64,000 bases of DNA from Halichoerus grypus (Eukaryota; Chordata; Mammalia; Carnivora; Phocidae): assembly GCF_964656455.1 (NCBI RefSeq), contig NC_135726.1, positions 4,226,001 to 4,290,000 of the forward strand, in the 5' to 3' direction. The notes under the pieces were generated by a model. It saw only the letters and a program-made list of their open reading frames with translations. It was not told the origin of the DNA and did no database searches. Positions within the stretch are counted from its first letter, which is position 1; every line of letters begins with the position of its first letter. Positions 58,101 to 63,224 of the stretch are shown here, piece by piece. Position numbers and translations under genes: made by a program.

Positions 58101-58680
58101 AAATGTTCACACCATGGAAATGAGCACAAGCTTCTGTTCAGGACTTGCCCCCACCCCTCGTTTTGGAACAGCCTGATATTAAACACTTCCCAGCACACCC
58201 GCCTGTCTTTCCGGCCTCTTCTCCTATTATTCTGACAGGTTGGTCTTTCACAGACCAGGAAGCTAAGGCACAGAGAGTTGAAGGAACTTGCCCAAGGTCA
58301 CACAGCCAGAAAATGACAGCGCAGCATTCGAGCCCAGTCTGACCTTGGCCCATCACCTTGGTCGGGACTACACTGTATCCTGACTTCACCCATTTCCTGA
58401 TCTCCAGTCACGGTTTTTCCTCTTCTTGCCAAACCACGCTGCCACCAAATTTTCATTTTGATCATTTCTTAGTATTTTGGGTGCCAGGACTTTCTGGTGT
58501 GTTTTCTGAGCAACACTTTGATCCTGTCCCTTCTTCACGGGAACTCTGTGTTTTATTTTGTTCTTGCAGAATTTTGCTAAAGAGTTTGTGATCAGCGATC
58601 GGAAGGAGCTGGAGGAAGATTTCATCAAGAGCGAGCTCAAGAAGGCGGGGGGCGCCAATTACGACGCACAGACGGAGTAA
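20688..58680 (+). CDS. COTL1: Coactosin-like protein, complete spliced gene (4 exons, 142 aa)
   Basis: The spliced frame joins 20688-20764, 21025-21107, 43884-44041 and 58570-58680 into 142 codons plus TAA, the length I recall for human COTL1. The product is a single ADF-homology domain (about residues 2-130) with a short acidic tail ending in DAQTE. Family knowledge: it is a cytosolic protein that binds F-actin, competes with cofilin, and binds 5-lipoxygenase. Lys75 (in SKRSK), reported as needed for actin binding, and Lys131 (in ELKKAGG), reported for 5-lipoxygenase binding, are both present. The ATG has a strong context (G at -3 and at +4). Introns are 260, 22,776 and 14,528 bp, in phases 2, 1 and 0. 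No frameshift or premature stop is seen. Against human from memory, residues 12, 47, 51 and 69 differ (Thr, Asp, Glu, Thr here). Confidence 0.97.
20765..21024 (+). other. COTL1: COTL1 intron 1 (260 bp)
   Basis: GTGAGG..CAAAG ends. GC-rich at its 5' side, with a short TG run (20993-21003) just before the polypyrimidine tract. No repeat insertion is seen. It is very short beside introns 2 and 3. Confidence 0.9.
21025..21107 (+). CDS. COTL1: COTL1 exon 2
   Basis: The acceptor AG is at 21023-21024 after a pyrimidine-rich stretch (TTTTTCTTCTCCC). The exon completes Trp26 and then reads [20 protein letters not shown] to FIQECT. The donor GTAGGG starts at 21108. It leaves one base of codon 54, so the intron is phase 1. 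It encodes the first beta strands of the ADF-H fold. Confidence 0.96.
21570..21840 (+). repeat. Ancient L1 3' end, sense
   Basis: 'ccatttacatgaaactgtag', 'tcagaatagtggtcacattt', 'catctgggaggtgggtacac' and 'aatattgacgatctgtaaac' follow L1ME-type 3' end text in order. Confidence 0.6.
22050..22220 (+). repeat. MIR SINE
   Basis: 'cttcctagctgtgtggtttg', 'taacctctcaggccttggtt', 'gttgtgaggatccatgagtg' in MIR order. Confidence 0.8.
22221..23365. other. COTL1 intron 2, stretch without recognised features
   Basis: No repeat body or exon recognised; short CA/CCA-rich text near 22803. Open frames on both strands are overlapping and unsupported. Confidence 0.4.
23370..23485 (-). repeat. MIR SINE, reverse
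   Basis: 'ccacagatgagtacagcaag', 'aagttaagtgacttgcctgc', 'gagctgggactcgaacccag' in reverse MIR order. Confidence 0.8.
23528..23602 (-). mobile_element. Truncated CAN-SINE, old type
   Basis: T-tail, then AAGTAATCTCTATACCCCAC and GTGGGGCTCAAACTCTTGAC, as in older carnivore SINEs. The head half is missing. Confidence 0.7.
23960..24235 (+). repeat. L2 LINE fragment, probable
   Basis: 'gctggagtaattcttcctaa', 'aaccttctctggctcccttc' and later 'ggaaggtccctccaggcaga' resemble the L2 3' region. Confidence 0.5.
24255..24450 (+). repeat. MIR SINE
   Basis: 'gcttgctgtgtaaccttggg', 'gtctgtaaaatggggatcct' and 'gtgagctgaaataacacatt' in MIR order. Confidence 0.85.
24538..24690 (+). repeat. Degenerate tandem array of an 'agtaggygctcagy' motif
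   Basis: The phrases 'agtgctcagtaggcacacag', 'ctagtaggcgctcagcccca', 'gcagtagacattcggcccca' and 'gcagtaggtgctcggtacaa' recur about every 35-60 bp, spread by diverged spacers. It may be derived from a MIR or L2 3' end motif. Confidence 0.5.
24690..24875 (+). repeat. MIR SINE
   Basis: 'ttccaagtctggtcagtcgt', 'gtgacttggggtaggtgagt', 'taggaggattaaggaagcag', 'atagtaaatgctccttaagt'. Confidence 0.7.
25310..25650. repeat. L2 and L1 remnants, weak
   Basis: 25370-25460 is L2-like ('tttctaagcactgaggataa', 'cctgtcctcagggagctgat'). 25465-25640 has antisense L1-like text ('tcaattctttgttgatggac'). Both are short and diverged. Confidence 0.4.
25660..25870 (+). repeat. MIR SINE
   Basis: 'gctgtgtgaccttgggcaag', 'tcctctgtaagatggggata', 'ttgctgtgaggataagttga', 'gaatcagtgctcaaaactat'. 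Confidence 0.9.
26357..26568 (-). mobile_element. CAN-SINE, young subfamily, left member of a tandem pair
   Basis: A T/G-rich tail with GTTTGTTTGT units and AAAGATTTTATTTATTTATT at the left; CACCCAGGCGCCC at the right. It touches the next SINE directly. Confidence 0.92.
26569..26780 (-). mobile_element. CAN-SINE, right member of a tandem pair
   Basis: A second complete copy in the same orientation, of the other subfamily (GAAGGCAGACGCTTAACC). Its own TGTTTG/TTTTTG tail abuts the head of the first. The outer flanks CAGATACTTTG and CTGACACTTTG suggest a shared insertion site. Confidence 0.92.
27696..27913 (+). mobile_element. CAN-SINE
   Basis: Head GGGGCGCCTGGGTGGCTCAT. Target duplication AAAGAAAATACGATTT (27680-27695) and AAGGAAAATATGATTT (27914-27929), diverged. 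Confidence 0.94.
27930..28400 (+). repeat. Unnamed dispersed repeat, LTR-like, with an internal duplicated motif
   Basis: Two copies of GAACTGACCTAACAGGATTC-type text at 28163 and 28291, spaced 128 bp. Both relate to 7604-7622. 'agactttattcaggggcact' near the left end resembles the start of an LTR-type repeat. No gene frame survives. Confidence 0.45.
28450..29290. other. COTL1 intron 2, stretch without recognised features
   Basis: Contains C-runs at 29209-29216 and 29240-29257. No repeat body or exon recognised. Confidence 0.4.
29310..29501 (-). mobile_element. CAN-SINE, young subfamily
   Basis: T-tail at the left, GAGCCACCCAGGCGCCC at the right. Exact 17-bp duplication TTAGTGGTCATTTCTTT (29293-29309 and 29502-29518). 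Confidence 0.97.
30020..30175 (-). repeat. MIR fragment, reverse
   Basis: 'tcccattttactgatgagga', 'gttgcttgctcaagatggcg' and 'gggctttgaacccagatctg' in reverse MIR order. Confidence 0.65.
30225..30470 (+). repeat. L2 LINE 3' fragment, probable
   Basis: 'catccttcaaggcccagtgt' followed by 'tccgttcagatgccctcctt', a typical L2 3' end phrase. It accounts for the open frame seen here. Confidence 0.6.
31060..31560 (-). mobile_element. MaLR LTR (MLT1 type), reverse orientation
   Basis: Reads as the complement of an MLT1-like LTR: 'attcccacaaacttagtggc', 'catctcacagtcccggaggt', 'gggctaaagtcaaggtgtca', 'gcccacctggatcacccagg', 'gagattaggacgcggacatc'. It is a solitary LTR with no internal retroviral genes. 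Confidence 0.8.
31562..31730 (-). repeat. MIR SINE, reverse
   Basis: 'gtagatgggacaacggaggc', 'gacactggcccagggttgca' in reverse MIR order. Confidence 0.7.
31788..31966 (+). mobile_element. CAN-SINE
   Basis: Head GGGTGCCTGGGTGGCTCAG. Target duplication AAACAAGGAGGGAAG before (31773-31787) and AAACA-GGAGGGAAG after (one base lost). Confidence 0.94.
31990..32155 (-). repeat. L1 3' UTR fragment, antisense
   Basis: 'ctttatcgagaaataactga', 'gtgtgaggcgtacagcatga', 'ccacgaaatgattgccacgg' and 'ccatcatctgatgtag' match an antisense L1 3' UTR. Confidence 0.65.
32790..33065 (+). repeat. L2 LINE fragment, probable
   Basis: 'acatcgaggacctgctaagt', 'gcagataatagacaggctgg' and 'gactgaggcaagacctgaat' follow L2 text. 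Confidence 0.55.
33115..33965 (+). mobile_element. Ancient L1, 3' part of ORF2 plus 3' UTR, sense
   Basis: In L1 order: 'taactcaacaagaacaagat', 'aaaaaatgggcaagggatct', 'agatgcacatcaaaccatta', 'gcactgctggtggggaagga', 'ttcagccataaaagggatgg', and 3' UTR text 'gagtggttgccagggtgggg'. ORF2 is broken by stops and frameshifts; it encodes nothing functional. Confidence 0.92.
35245..35345 (+). repeat. L2 LINE fragment
   Basis: 'catctttattgagcatgcac', 'gactggcactgtcctgggta' and 'gactcctgccctcctgcagt', a typical L2 segment. Confidence 0.6.
35595..35850 (+). repeat. L2 LINE 3' end
   Basis: 'tccttcaagacccagatcaa', 'cctgccttgattaccactcc', 'gagggtacggactgcgtctt' and 'attcagcaaagtgcccacat', a well ordered L2 3' end. 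Confidence 0.75.
36084..36099 (+). repeat. Poly-A run
   Basis: A run of 15 or so A after CATC; possibly a remnant retroposon tail, with no body recognised. Confidence 0.5.
36100..38915. other. COTL1 intron 2, stretch with few recognised features
   Basis: Only a short L2-like phrase 'gcctactatgtgcctggtgc' (near 37161) is recognised. The rest is unique-looking. Overlapping open frames on both strands around 37.5-38.4 kb reflect high GC and lack support. Confidence 0.4.
38918..39075 (+). repeat. MER5 hAT-Charlie DNA transposon remnant
   Basis: 'gtcagtgcttctcaagcttt', 'gtgaatcagcaggtctgggg', 'gggggatgctgacgctgctg' follow the MER5A/B consensus in order. Confidence 0.85.
39125..39300 (+). repeat. 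MIR SINE, 3' half
   Basis: 'cctcagtttcttcagctgta', 'aaatgggcctgggagc' and the 3' end 'gcgctcagtaaacggcttcc'. Confidence 0.65.
39650..41160. other. COTL1 intron 2, GC-rich stretch without recognised features
   Basis: CpG-rich patches around 40790-41110. Open frames on both strands here are explained by high GC; none has splice or family support. Confidence 0.4.
41165..41540 (+). repeat. Ancient L1 3' end, sense
   Basis: 'agagtattatttggccgtaa', 'gaccttgccaac'-like text ('gatgaaccttgccaacgtgc'), 'aatgtccagagtaggcagat', 'gcagattagtgttgcttcag' and 'tacaatggtgaattttatgt' follow the L1 3' UTR. Confidence 0.75.
41575..41700 (-). repeat. MIR fragment, reverse
   Basis: 'ccatcttacagatgaggcag' and 'ggcttggagattaagtcaga' in reverse MIR order. 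Confidence 0.5.
42430..42595 (+). repeat. MER5 hAT-Charlie DNA transposon remnant
   Basis: 'catcagcatcacctgggagc', 'tggactctgaatgtgcattt', 'ccccaagtgattcagataca' and 'cacttgagaagcacagctct' match MER5 with its end motif. Confidence 0.8.
42890..43093 (+). repeat. MER20 hAT-Charlie DNA transposon
   Basis: 'ggggcaatgtctggtgacgt', 'ttttggttgttataactggg', 'tggcatctagtgggtggggg', 'ggatgccgctcagcaccctg', and the 3' end 'agtgccgaggtggagaaacc' follow the MER20 consensus closely. Family knowledge: MER20 copies have been reported as endometrial regulatory elements; nothing here shows that activity. Confidence 0.9.
43106..43143 (+). repeat. (AC)n microsatellite
   Basis: An uninterrupted run of about 18-19 CA units, 740 bp upstream of COTL1 exon 3. 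It directly follows the MER20 copy. The length is likely polymorphic. Confidence 0.95.
43884..44041 (+). CDS. COTL1: COTL1 exon 3
   Basis: The acceptor is CAG at 43881-43883. The exon reads [15 protein letters not shown], then [20 protein letters not shown] and [17 protein letters not shown]. The donor GTAATT starts at 44042 (phase 0). It holds the central sheet, the actin-binding Lys75 region and the start of the long actin-binding helix. It is the largest coding exon, 158 bp. Confidence 0.97.
44765..45168 (+). repeat. Ancient L1M 3' end, sense
   Basis: 'gactatggcgatggttgcac', 'gtgaaaaaccattgaattgt', then 'tgtgtgggaactctcgtact' and 'tctgtaagtctaaaattatc' with AAATAAAACTTTGACTTAAG at the end. 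It follows two linked parts of an L1M 3' UTR. Confidence 0.6.
45385..45610 (-). repeat. Ancient LINE fragment, antisense, weak
   Basis: 'ttttataaataatgttccaa', 'ttatttctttaggatccatt' and 'caggaggtggggttccagag' resemble antisense L1M text. Confidence 0.4.
46010..46185 (-). repeat. L1 3' UTR fragment, antisense
   Basis: 'gtaacataaaattgctcatt', 'ggcaaccaccatccctgtct', 'agttccagaactttgacgtc' match the antisense L1 3' UTR, also seen at 56910. Confidence 0.8.
47373..47499 (-). mobile_element. Young carnivore L1, 5'-truncated 3' stub
   Basis: 'tttttattgttatgttaatc', 'cccatacattacatcattag', 'gttccatgattcattgtttg', 'cacccagtgctccatgc' match the 3' end of carnivore-lineage L1. An exact 16-bp duplication AGGGCATCATTCCTTT flanks it (47357-47372 and 47500-47515), so this is a full insertion event that copied only about 120 bases. 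Confidence 0.92.
47580..47770 (+). repeat. MIR SINE
   Basis: 'ttcagcccttgctgtgcagc', 'tcctctgaagtccaaaacag', 'gggttgagcaaatagagggc' in MIR order, diverged. Confidence 0.6.
48539..48737 (-). mobile_element. CAN-SINE
   Basis: AAAGATTTTATTTATTTATT at the left, GAGCCACCCAGGCGCCC at the right. The flanks CCTTTCATTTATTTATT and CCTTTTATTTATTTTTT are a probable diverged duplication. Confidence 0.94.
49000..49255 (-). repeat. MIR SINE, reverse
   Basis: 'gtgtgcttggcattttgaag', 'cctcattttatagatgaggg' and 'gagtcacttgctcagggtcc' in reverse MIR order. Confidence 0.8.
49550..49720 (+). repeat. MIR SINE
   Basis: 'gatattctagctccgtcaac', 'gggacctcaggcaagtaact', 'gctgttggaaggattaaaga'. Confidence 0.65.
49735..50065 (+). 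repeat. L2 LINE 3' end
   Basis: 'tctattcatccttcaaaacc', 'gagggcagggaccatggcaa' and 'ggaaggacattcctaaatgt' in L2 order. Confidence 0.65.
51180..51300 (+). repeat. MIR SINE, 3' half
   Basis: 'gagcttcctcctctgaaaat', 'gatgataatatctaactcat', 'ggcataaaattcctgatgta'. Confidence 0.65.
51310..53390. other. COTL1 intron 3, stretch with few recognised features
   Basis: Only an L2/MIR-like 3' phrase (ACAACAGGTGCTTAGTAAGC, near 52838) is recognised. The rest is unique-looking, with no supported exon. Confidence 0.4.
53415..53608 (+). mobile_element. CAN-SINE, young subfamily
   Basis: Head GGGCACCTGGGTGGCTCAA, subfamily mark GCGACTGCCTTCGGCTCAGG, AAATAAATAAATAAAATCTT tail. Exact duplication ATATCACCTCCTCA (53401-53414 and 53611-53624), extended leftwards by A's. 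Confidence 0.97.
53962..54293 (+). mobile_element. Older CAN-SINE whose A-tail received a second SINE
   Basis: An older type (GGGGCGCCTGGGTGGCTCAG head, then 'cacactgggtgtagagccta', A-run). The 17-bp duplication AAAAGTGAGATGGTTTA flanks the whole block (53945-53961 and 54294-54310), so it belongs to this first element. Its A-tail resumes (GTTAAAAAAA) after the inserted one. Confidence 0.9.
54099..54287 (+). mobile_element. CAN-SINE inserted in the A-tail of the preceding SINE
   Basis: Head GTGGGGCACCTGGGTGGCTC, tail AAATAAATAAATAAACAAAA. No separate target duplication is visible because the site is poly-A. Confidence 0.93.
55110..55400 (+). repeat. Ancient DNA-transposon-like repeat, unnamed
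   Basis: 'gctgagcacttgaggtttgg', 'gtaaaatgtgcactgggttt', 'cgaaaacttcctacac', 'ggttacatgttaaaatggca', 'cattttggatctgtaaagtt' follow an old mammalian repeat I remember but cannot name safely. Confidence 0.5.
55985..56330 (-). repeat. Ancient L1 fragment, antisense, weak
   Basis: AT-rich text ('gttacgtttttactagattc', 'ctccttattttggctgtgat') resembling antisense L1M. Weak. Confidence 0.35.
56590..56765 (+). repeat. MIR SINE with an A-run expansion
   Basis: 'gggctagttacacaatctct', then an A-run (56666-56681), 'gagggaggattaagtgagat' and 'ctgcacctggcacatgagtt'. Confidence 0.65.
56905..57735 (-). mobile_element. Ancient L1 3' end, antisense, interrupted by a CAN-SINE
   Basis: Continuous antisense L1M text: 'ttcacataacataaaattag', 'cgcaaccaccatccctatct', 'ttttatggctgagtaatatt', 'gctgttatgaataatgcccc', 'agttgctgggtcatcttaaa'. 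The inner text is in the usual order and makes this the in-window control for the inverted copy at 13813-15730. The SINE (57484-57684) splits its edge. Confidence 0.88.
57484..57684 (+). mobile_element. CAN-SINE, young subfamily
   Basis: Head GGGCACCTGGGTGGCTCAG, mark GCGACTGCCTTCGGCTCAGG, A-tail with TATATATA. Exact 17-bp duplication AAGAATTAAGTTTGCCA (57467-57483 and 57685-57701). Confidence 0.97.
58200..58345 (-). repeat. MIR SINE, reverse
   Basis: 'ccaggaagctaaggcacaga', 'cttgcccaaggtcacacagc', 'gcattcgagcccagtctgac' in reverse MIR order; 225 bp upstream of exon 4. Confidence 0.85.
58570..58680 (+). CDS. COTL1: COTL1 exon 4, coding part with stop
   Basis: The acceptor is TTCTTGCAG ending at 58569. 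The exon reads [18 protein letters not shown], then [18 protein letters not shown] and TAA at 58678-58680. It encodes the C-terminal helix and acidic tail, including Lys131. The same exon continues into the 3' UTR. Confidence 0.97.
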   Translation, partial: NFAKEFVISDRKELEEDFIKSELKKAGGANYDAQTE

Positions 58681-59850
58681 CCCCAGCCCTTCCCCTGCCC
58701 CTTGCAATGTCATCCGCCTGCTCCCCGGGGAAGGGGACCGCGGCCTCAGCCACCAGCCCGCCAGCCCACCAGGGACAGGAGACGCCGTGCGAGGCCACGC
58801 GCGCCACCCTGTCTGCGGCTCGTCTCCCCTTCCCTGCTTCCCTCCCGACCCCCCTGCGCCCTATCTCCCGAAGCTCATGGAACATCTTTCTTTTATCTCC
58901 TTTTCCTTCTCCCCCTCTTGCTTGTTCTAAGGAAAAATCATTTTGATGCCAAGGCCACGCACATCACCAAGATCTGAGGCTCCTGTGGTGCCCCCTTTTT
59001 TTGGCATTCTCTTACACTGCATCCCGCCTGGCCTCTCCCGCCACCAGCTCGCGTCGCCTGGGGGTCTGGGCCGCCGTCTGGTGTCCGTGGCGCCCGCCTG
59101 CTTGGTGGAGGAGGCCGCTGTGCCCGTCGGGGGGCCGCCTTCGCCAGCACACACGTCGATCCCATGCATCAGGCTCAGACCACCCCCACCCCCGAGCGTG
59201 CTCCGGGGTCCCTCATCCCCCGATTCAGAGTTGCCTAAGCTATGCATCCGTCCAACGGGGACGGTGCTCGGCAGTGAGACGCTCAGGCCTGACTCCGACC
59301 CAACGGAAGAGAAAAAATTTGCCTTAATAGTTGCCCAGCTGTGGCTTGGGCACACGGTCTGGAGTGGCTCATTCCTACCCTTGGGCTTGAGGTCTCATCG
59401 CAGCATGGAGTGGGGGCACGGGGCCGAGTCCAGTGGGGACGAGGAATCTTTCAGAGTTCCCTTCAGGGGCTCCCCCGGTGAGGACGCCTGGGAGGGAGGC
59501 CAGGGTGCACAGCGGGAATTCAGGTAGAACTGGGGGCCGATTTCTCGCTTTCGGGGAGGCCCTCTGCGCCGGGGGGGGCAGCTCTGCCACTAAGCGGGTC
59601 CCTGCCCTCGTGGCACGAGAAGGTCTGTGGTGTTCCTCCCGGGTGGGCACCACGCGTTCAAAAGGATTTTTTTTTCCCAGAGAAAGATGAGATTGGCTTG
59701 GTTCTTCATGAGCACAGTTTGTGTTGTTCTTTTTCTTCTTTTCCTTGCTCATTTCATTTGGGGGTAGGAAATCTGTGCTGTCTTGGGGTTGTGAAGAACA
59801 TCTGCCCTCAAACAGTTTACAGAAATAAATTTTTTTTTGTTTTTCAAAAA
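58681..59850 (+). other. COTL1: COTL1 3' untranslated region
   Basis: About 1.17 kb from the stop codon to the probable cleavage site. It is GC-rich and CpG-dense up to about 59660, then T-rich near the end. I see no interspersed repeat in it, which contrasts with the flanking intron and intergenic DNA. Open frames here on either strand are not gene-like. Confidence 0.85.
59824..59829 (+). terminator. COTL1: COTL1 polyadenylation signal AATAAA
   Basis: A canonical AATAAA followed by a T-run, an A-rich likely cleavage site near 59846-59852 and a GT-rich downstream element (GGTTTGTCTGGCGTGTGTG, from 59853). Confidence 0.9.
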
Positions 59851-59959
59851 ACAGGTTTGTCTGGCGTGTGTGAAAACGCTGCTTTCTTGACTTACACATG
59901 AAGGCCGCTGTCATACTCAAATCTAACAGACATTCGTGGTGTCACTGGGGGCGAGGCAC

Positions 59960-60130
59960 ATTCATATTCTGTTGCTTATTTAATTTTTCACAACAACCTG
60001 AAGAAAAAGGTGCCGCTTGTGTCCCTGTTTTATGGAAACTGAGGCTCGGGGAGACAGAGTGAGTCCCTGAGGCTGCCCAGCTAGCAAGTGCAGAGCTGGG
60101 ATTCGAACCCAGGTCTCCCCGTGCCCCTGG
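59960..60130 (-). repeat. MIR SINE, reverse
   Basis: 'ttttatggaaactgaggctc', 'gctagcaagtgcagagctgg' and 'gattcgaacccaggtctccc' in reverse MIR order. Confidence 0.85.
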
Positions 60131-60464
60131 CGCTGTAGCTGGGACGGTGACGTGGTGCGGGACTGTGGGATCTCCCGAGTGGCCAGAATCCTCCACTCCA
60201 TCTTCAGGAAAAGCTGAGAGAAAGCAGCCTTTCTGGGGTTTTTCTAGAGCTCAGAAACTGGACTTGCAGCACGCCAGCCCGGTGGAAACCCAGAATCAGG
60301 CTGGAGGAGTCTCAGACATACAGACGACCGGGCGTGAGGAGCTGAGTGTGGGGTGGGGATGGGGCACACCCCGAAATCAGAGTGGGAAGGAGCCCTGCTA
60401 GGTGTGGGCAAGGCTGCCCTCCAGCCCACCCCCAGCCACGATTGGGTGCCAATTCCTCCCCCTC

Positions 60465-60570
60465 CCTCTGCTTGCAGCTCTGTGGCTTCAGGCAAGTTAG
60501 TTAACCTCTCTGGGCCTCAGGTTCCTCGTCTGCAGAATCAGCAGCAGTGGTACCTGCTGGGATGGGTCGC
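60465..60570 (+). repeat. MIR fragment
   Basis: 'ggcttcaggcaagttagtta' and 'acctctctgggcctcaggtt' are the MIR core. Confidence 0.7.
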
Positions 60571-60759
60571 AAGGCAGAAGGGGCAGCGAGGATCAGGACG
60601 ATGTCCCGTAGGGCCTCAGGTCTCCTTATGTCAGGCCCATCACTAGGTCTTGCTAGCTGTGCATGCCCCAGATTTTTCCTACACCCAGAACAGAGGGAGC
60701 CAAACTAGGTCTCCGGCTTTGTAGCATGTGGGTTTTAGTTCTGGTCAGAGAACTCGGGA

Positions 60760-61180
60760 CAATTACAGGTAAGGATAAGCGCCTTCTGGAAGAAAAGCCA
60801 GGCTCTGGGAGGGAACATTGTAAAGACACTGGGCTTGGTCAGAGGCATCAAGGAGGGCTTCCCTGAGGAGGTGACACCACCTGGGACCTGAAGGAGAGGA
60901 GCAGTGAGGTGGGCAAAGGGTGGGGGTGGGGGGACAAGGGGACTGTGGACAAAGGCTCCATGGGGATGTTTGCTCCGGGCAAGAGCAAAGAGGGTGAAGC
61001 TGGGTTTATGGGTCAAGGAGCTGGGTTTGAATCTAAAGTAGCAGCTCAGGCCTTTGCTGGGATTTCAGAGGGCACCTGATGGGATTGTGAGGTCTTTGAG
61101 GGCAGAGAGAGGCCCTGCCTCTGCATGTCTTTATCCTTGTAACCAGCACCGAGTAGGTATCGGGTAACATTGCCTAGAAC
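60760..61180 (+). repeat. L2 LINE fragment, probable
   Basis: 'catcaaggagggcttccctg', 'aggaggtgacaccacctggg', 'acctgaaggagaggagcagt' and 'gtttgctccgggcaagagca' in L2 order; later 'agggcagagagaggccctgc' near its 3' end. Confidence 0.6.
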
Positions 61181-62275
61181 TACCTCCACCCGCTGCCCTC
61201 TGGGCCGGCCCTGAGCCCTGAGCCCTGACGGAGGGGTTGGGGATGGAGCTCTGGGGACTCAAGTCTCTGCTTAGATGCGTTCTGAATTACTTTACCTGGT
61301 CATTCAACACGTGCTCCAGATTACCCAAAATCAAAGGATGTACAACCACCACCATCTTATTTTGCCCTTGATTTTGTGAGGCAGGAATTTAGGAAGCGCT
61401 CGGTGAGGTGGTTCTCACTGGCAGGGGTCTCATTTGGTTGAGGTCAGATCCACTGGTCGGACGTCCTGGTTGCTGGCATCTGGTGCAGGTGGTTGTCCAG
61501 CAGCTCAGTGGGGTGTGGATCTGAGCACCCAGCACGGCCTCCCCCTCTGGCCCGGCGGGGTCAGGGTTGTGGACCTCTTCCCCCGGAGCAAGCGTCCCCG
61601 AGGACCCGGGGGAGGCTGTATGGCCTCTGAACCTCAGAAGTCCCATGGCAGCATTTCCACGAGACCCTACTGGGGAAGGGGTCATGAGCTCCCCAAGTTC
61701 AAGGGGAGGGGACACTGACCTCACCTTTCAGTGGGGGGAGTGCCAAGGCATGTGTGACCTTGTTTGTGGCCAGGCATGCTGCCAGGGCTGGGGCACCCTC
61801 CTGCTCAGGGGCTGACATAGGTGGGGGTGGGACAGAGGCGACCCCGATCGTTGCCCTCGTGTCTCTGTGCCCTCCCGGGAGGTCGCAGCTCCTAGCTGAT
61901 TGATCCTTGGGGGAGGCTTCTGTTTCTCCGCTTTACCCGGGCTCCTGATGGATGTTGACTCTCCAGGGGGCTTTGCGAGGCTGGAAGGAGCTCAGCCCCG
62001 GGTGCCACCCTGCTGGGAGCAGGCCCCCTGCTGCCCCCGTCCCAGGACAGGTGGTCCTCATCACAGTCACTCGCCACTTCCTGGTCCCCATTTGTCAGTG
62101 AGCTGCAGAAGAGAGGCCAAAACAGGAACCGAAAGGTCCGCTGTGAAGAGGGGACCACCTGGGCCAGGAGGCAGCTCTACGCTCAGGCCGAGTCGGGTTG
62201 GAAGTGGCCGGTTCCTTCACCCTCTGAGCTCCAGTCTCCTCTCAAAGCCAGGACCGTGACCACGGTACTTCTCTG
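61181..62275. other. Downstream intergenic DNA, nothing recognised
   Basis: Unique-looking, GC-rich. No exon recognised. Confidence 0.4.
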
Positions 62276-62277
62276 TC

Positions 62278-62615
62278 TTAGCCGGACTGCTACGCACAAT
62301 ACCGCAGGCTGAATGCTTATAAACAGAGGTTTGCTTCTTCCAGTCTGGAGGCCATGAGTCCAAGGTTGGGGCACCAGTGTGGTCAGCTGAGGGCCCTCCC
62401 CTGGTTCCCGCGGTGTCCGCACCTGGAAGGAGTGAGGGAGCTCCATGGGGTCTCCTTTACAAGGACGAATCCCATTCCTGAGGGCTCTACATGCACGACC
62501 CTTTCACCACCCCACCCCCCCGCTGAGGTCCCACCTCCTAACACCATCACACTAGGCCTTAGGATTCCACCATGTGTATGTGGGGGACACACACATTCAG
62601 ACCACACTGTTCCCT
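62278..62615 (-). mobile_element. MaLR LTR (MST/MLT1 type), reverse orientation
   Basis: 'cgcaggctgaatgcttataa', 'tggaggccatgagtccaagg', 'ggtctcctttacaaggacga', 'cccacctcctaacaccatca' and 'acacattcagaccacactg' follow the complement of an MST-like LTR. Solitary, no internal genes. Confidence 0.8.
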
Positions 62616-62930
62616 CACACACTTCCAGGACAACAAATGAGATGGACCGCGCCAACAACGCAGCACGAGGATATTCTCTACGTATTATGATGGCCACTCT
62701 TTAAGTGGTTCCAGAAGACCATCCTTGCTCTGGGGAAGGGCTGGGCTGTGAGCCGCTTCCAGCCTGACACCAAGGCAGTGACAGAGCATCTAGATCCTTC
62801 TATCCCTGCTGGTTAGTGCCACTGTCCAGGGTCCCACCATTATAGCTCTGGGTCTGGCGTGGAAGAGAACACAAATGCCTTCTGTGGTGTGTTTTACCAG
62901 AGCAGGCTGACACCTGGATGGGGCTTGAGA

Positions 62931-62990
62931 GGGGCTCCTGGCCGCCCCCGGTGGGGGGAGGGGCTCCCGGCCGCCCCGGTGGGGGGAGGG
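62931..62990 (+). repeat. Two-copy tandem repeat, about 29 bp
   Basis: GGGGCTCCTGGCCGCCCCCG and GGGGCTCCCGGCCGCCCCGG each continue into GTGGGGGGAG. Confidence 0.9.
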
Positions 62991-63224
62991 GCTGGCGCTG
63001 GGAGCCAGCAGAGGCGAAGTGGAAGGGATCCAATCGCAGCTCCACCACTCAGAGGCAGGATCTTAGGCAGGACACTTCACCTCCCTATGGAGTAGCCAGG
63101 GCAAGGCATATGGCTAGGCTGAAGTTCAGTGGGGCAGGGATATATCACCAAATATTTGTGAACAGAAACACAGTCCACCACACACCCCTAGTAAGTGAGG
63201 CAGGATTTGAACCCAGGGAGTCCG

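Larger units (their letters stand above)
44042..58569 (+). other. COTL1: COTL1 intron 3 (14.5 kb)
   Basis: GTAATT..TGCAG ends. It holds L1 fragments on both strands, a young carnivore L1 stub, five CAN-SINEs, L2 and MIR pieces, and an old DNA-transposon-like repeat. No other exon is recognised. Confidence 0.9.
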
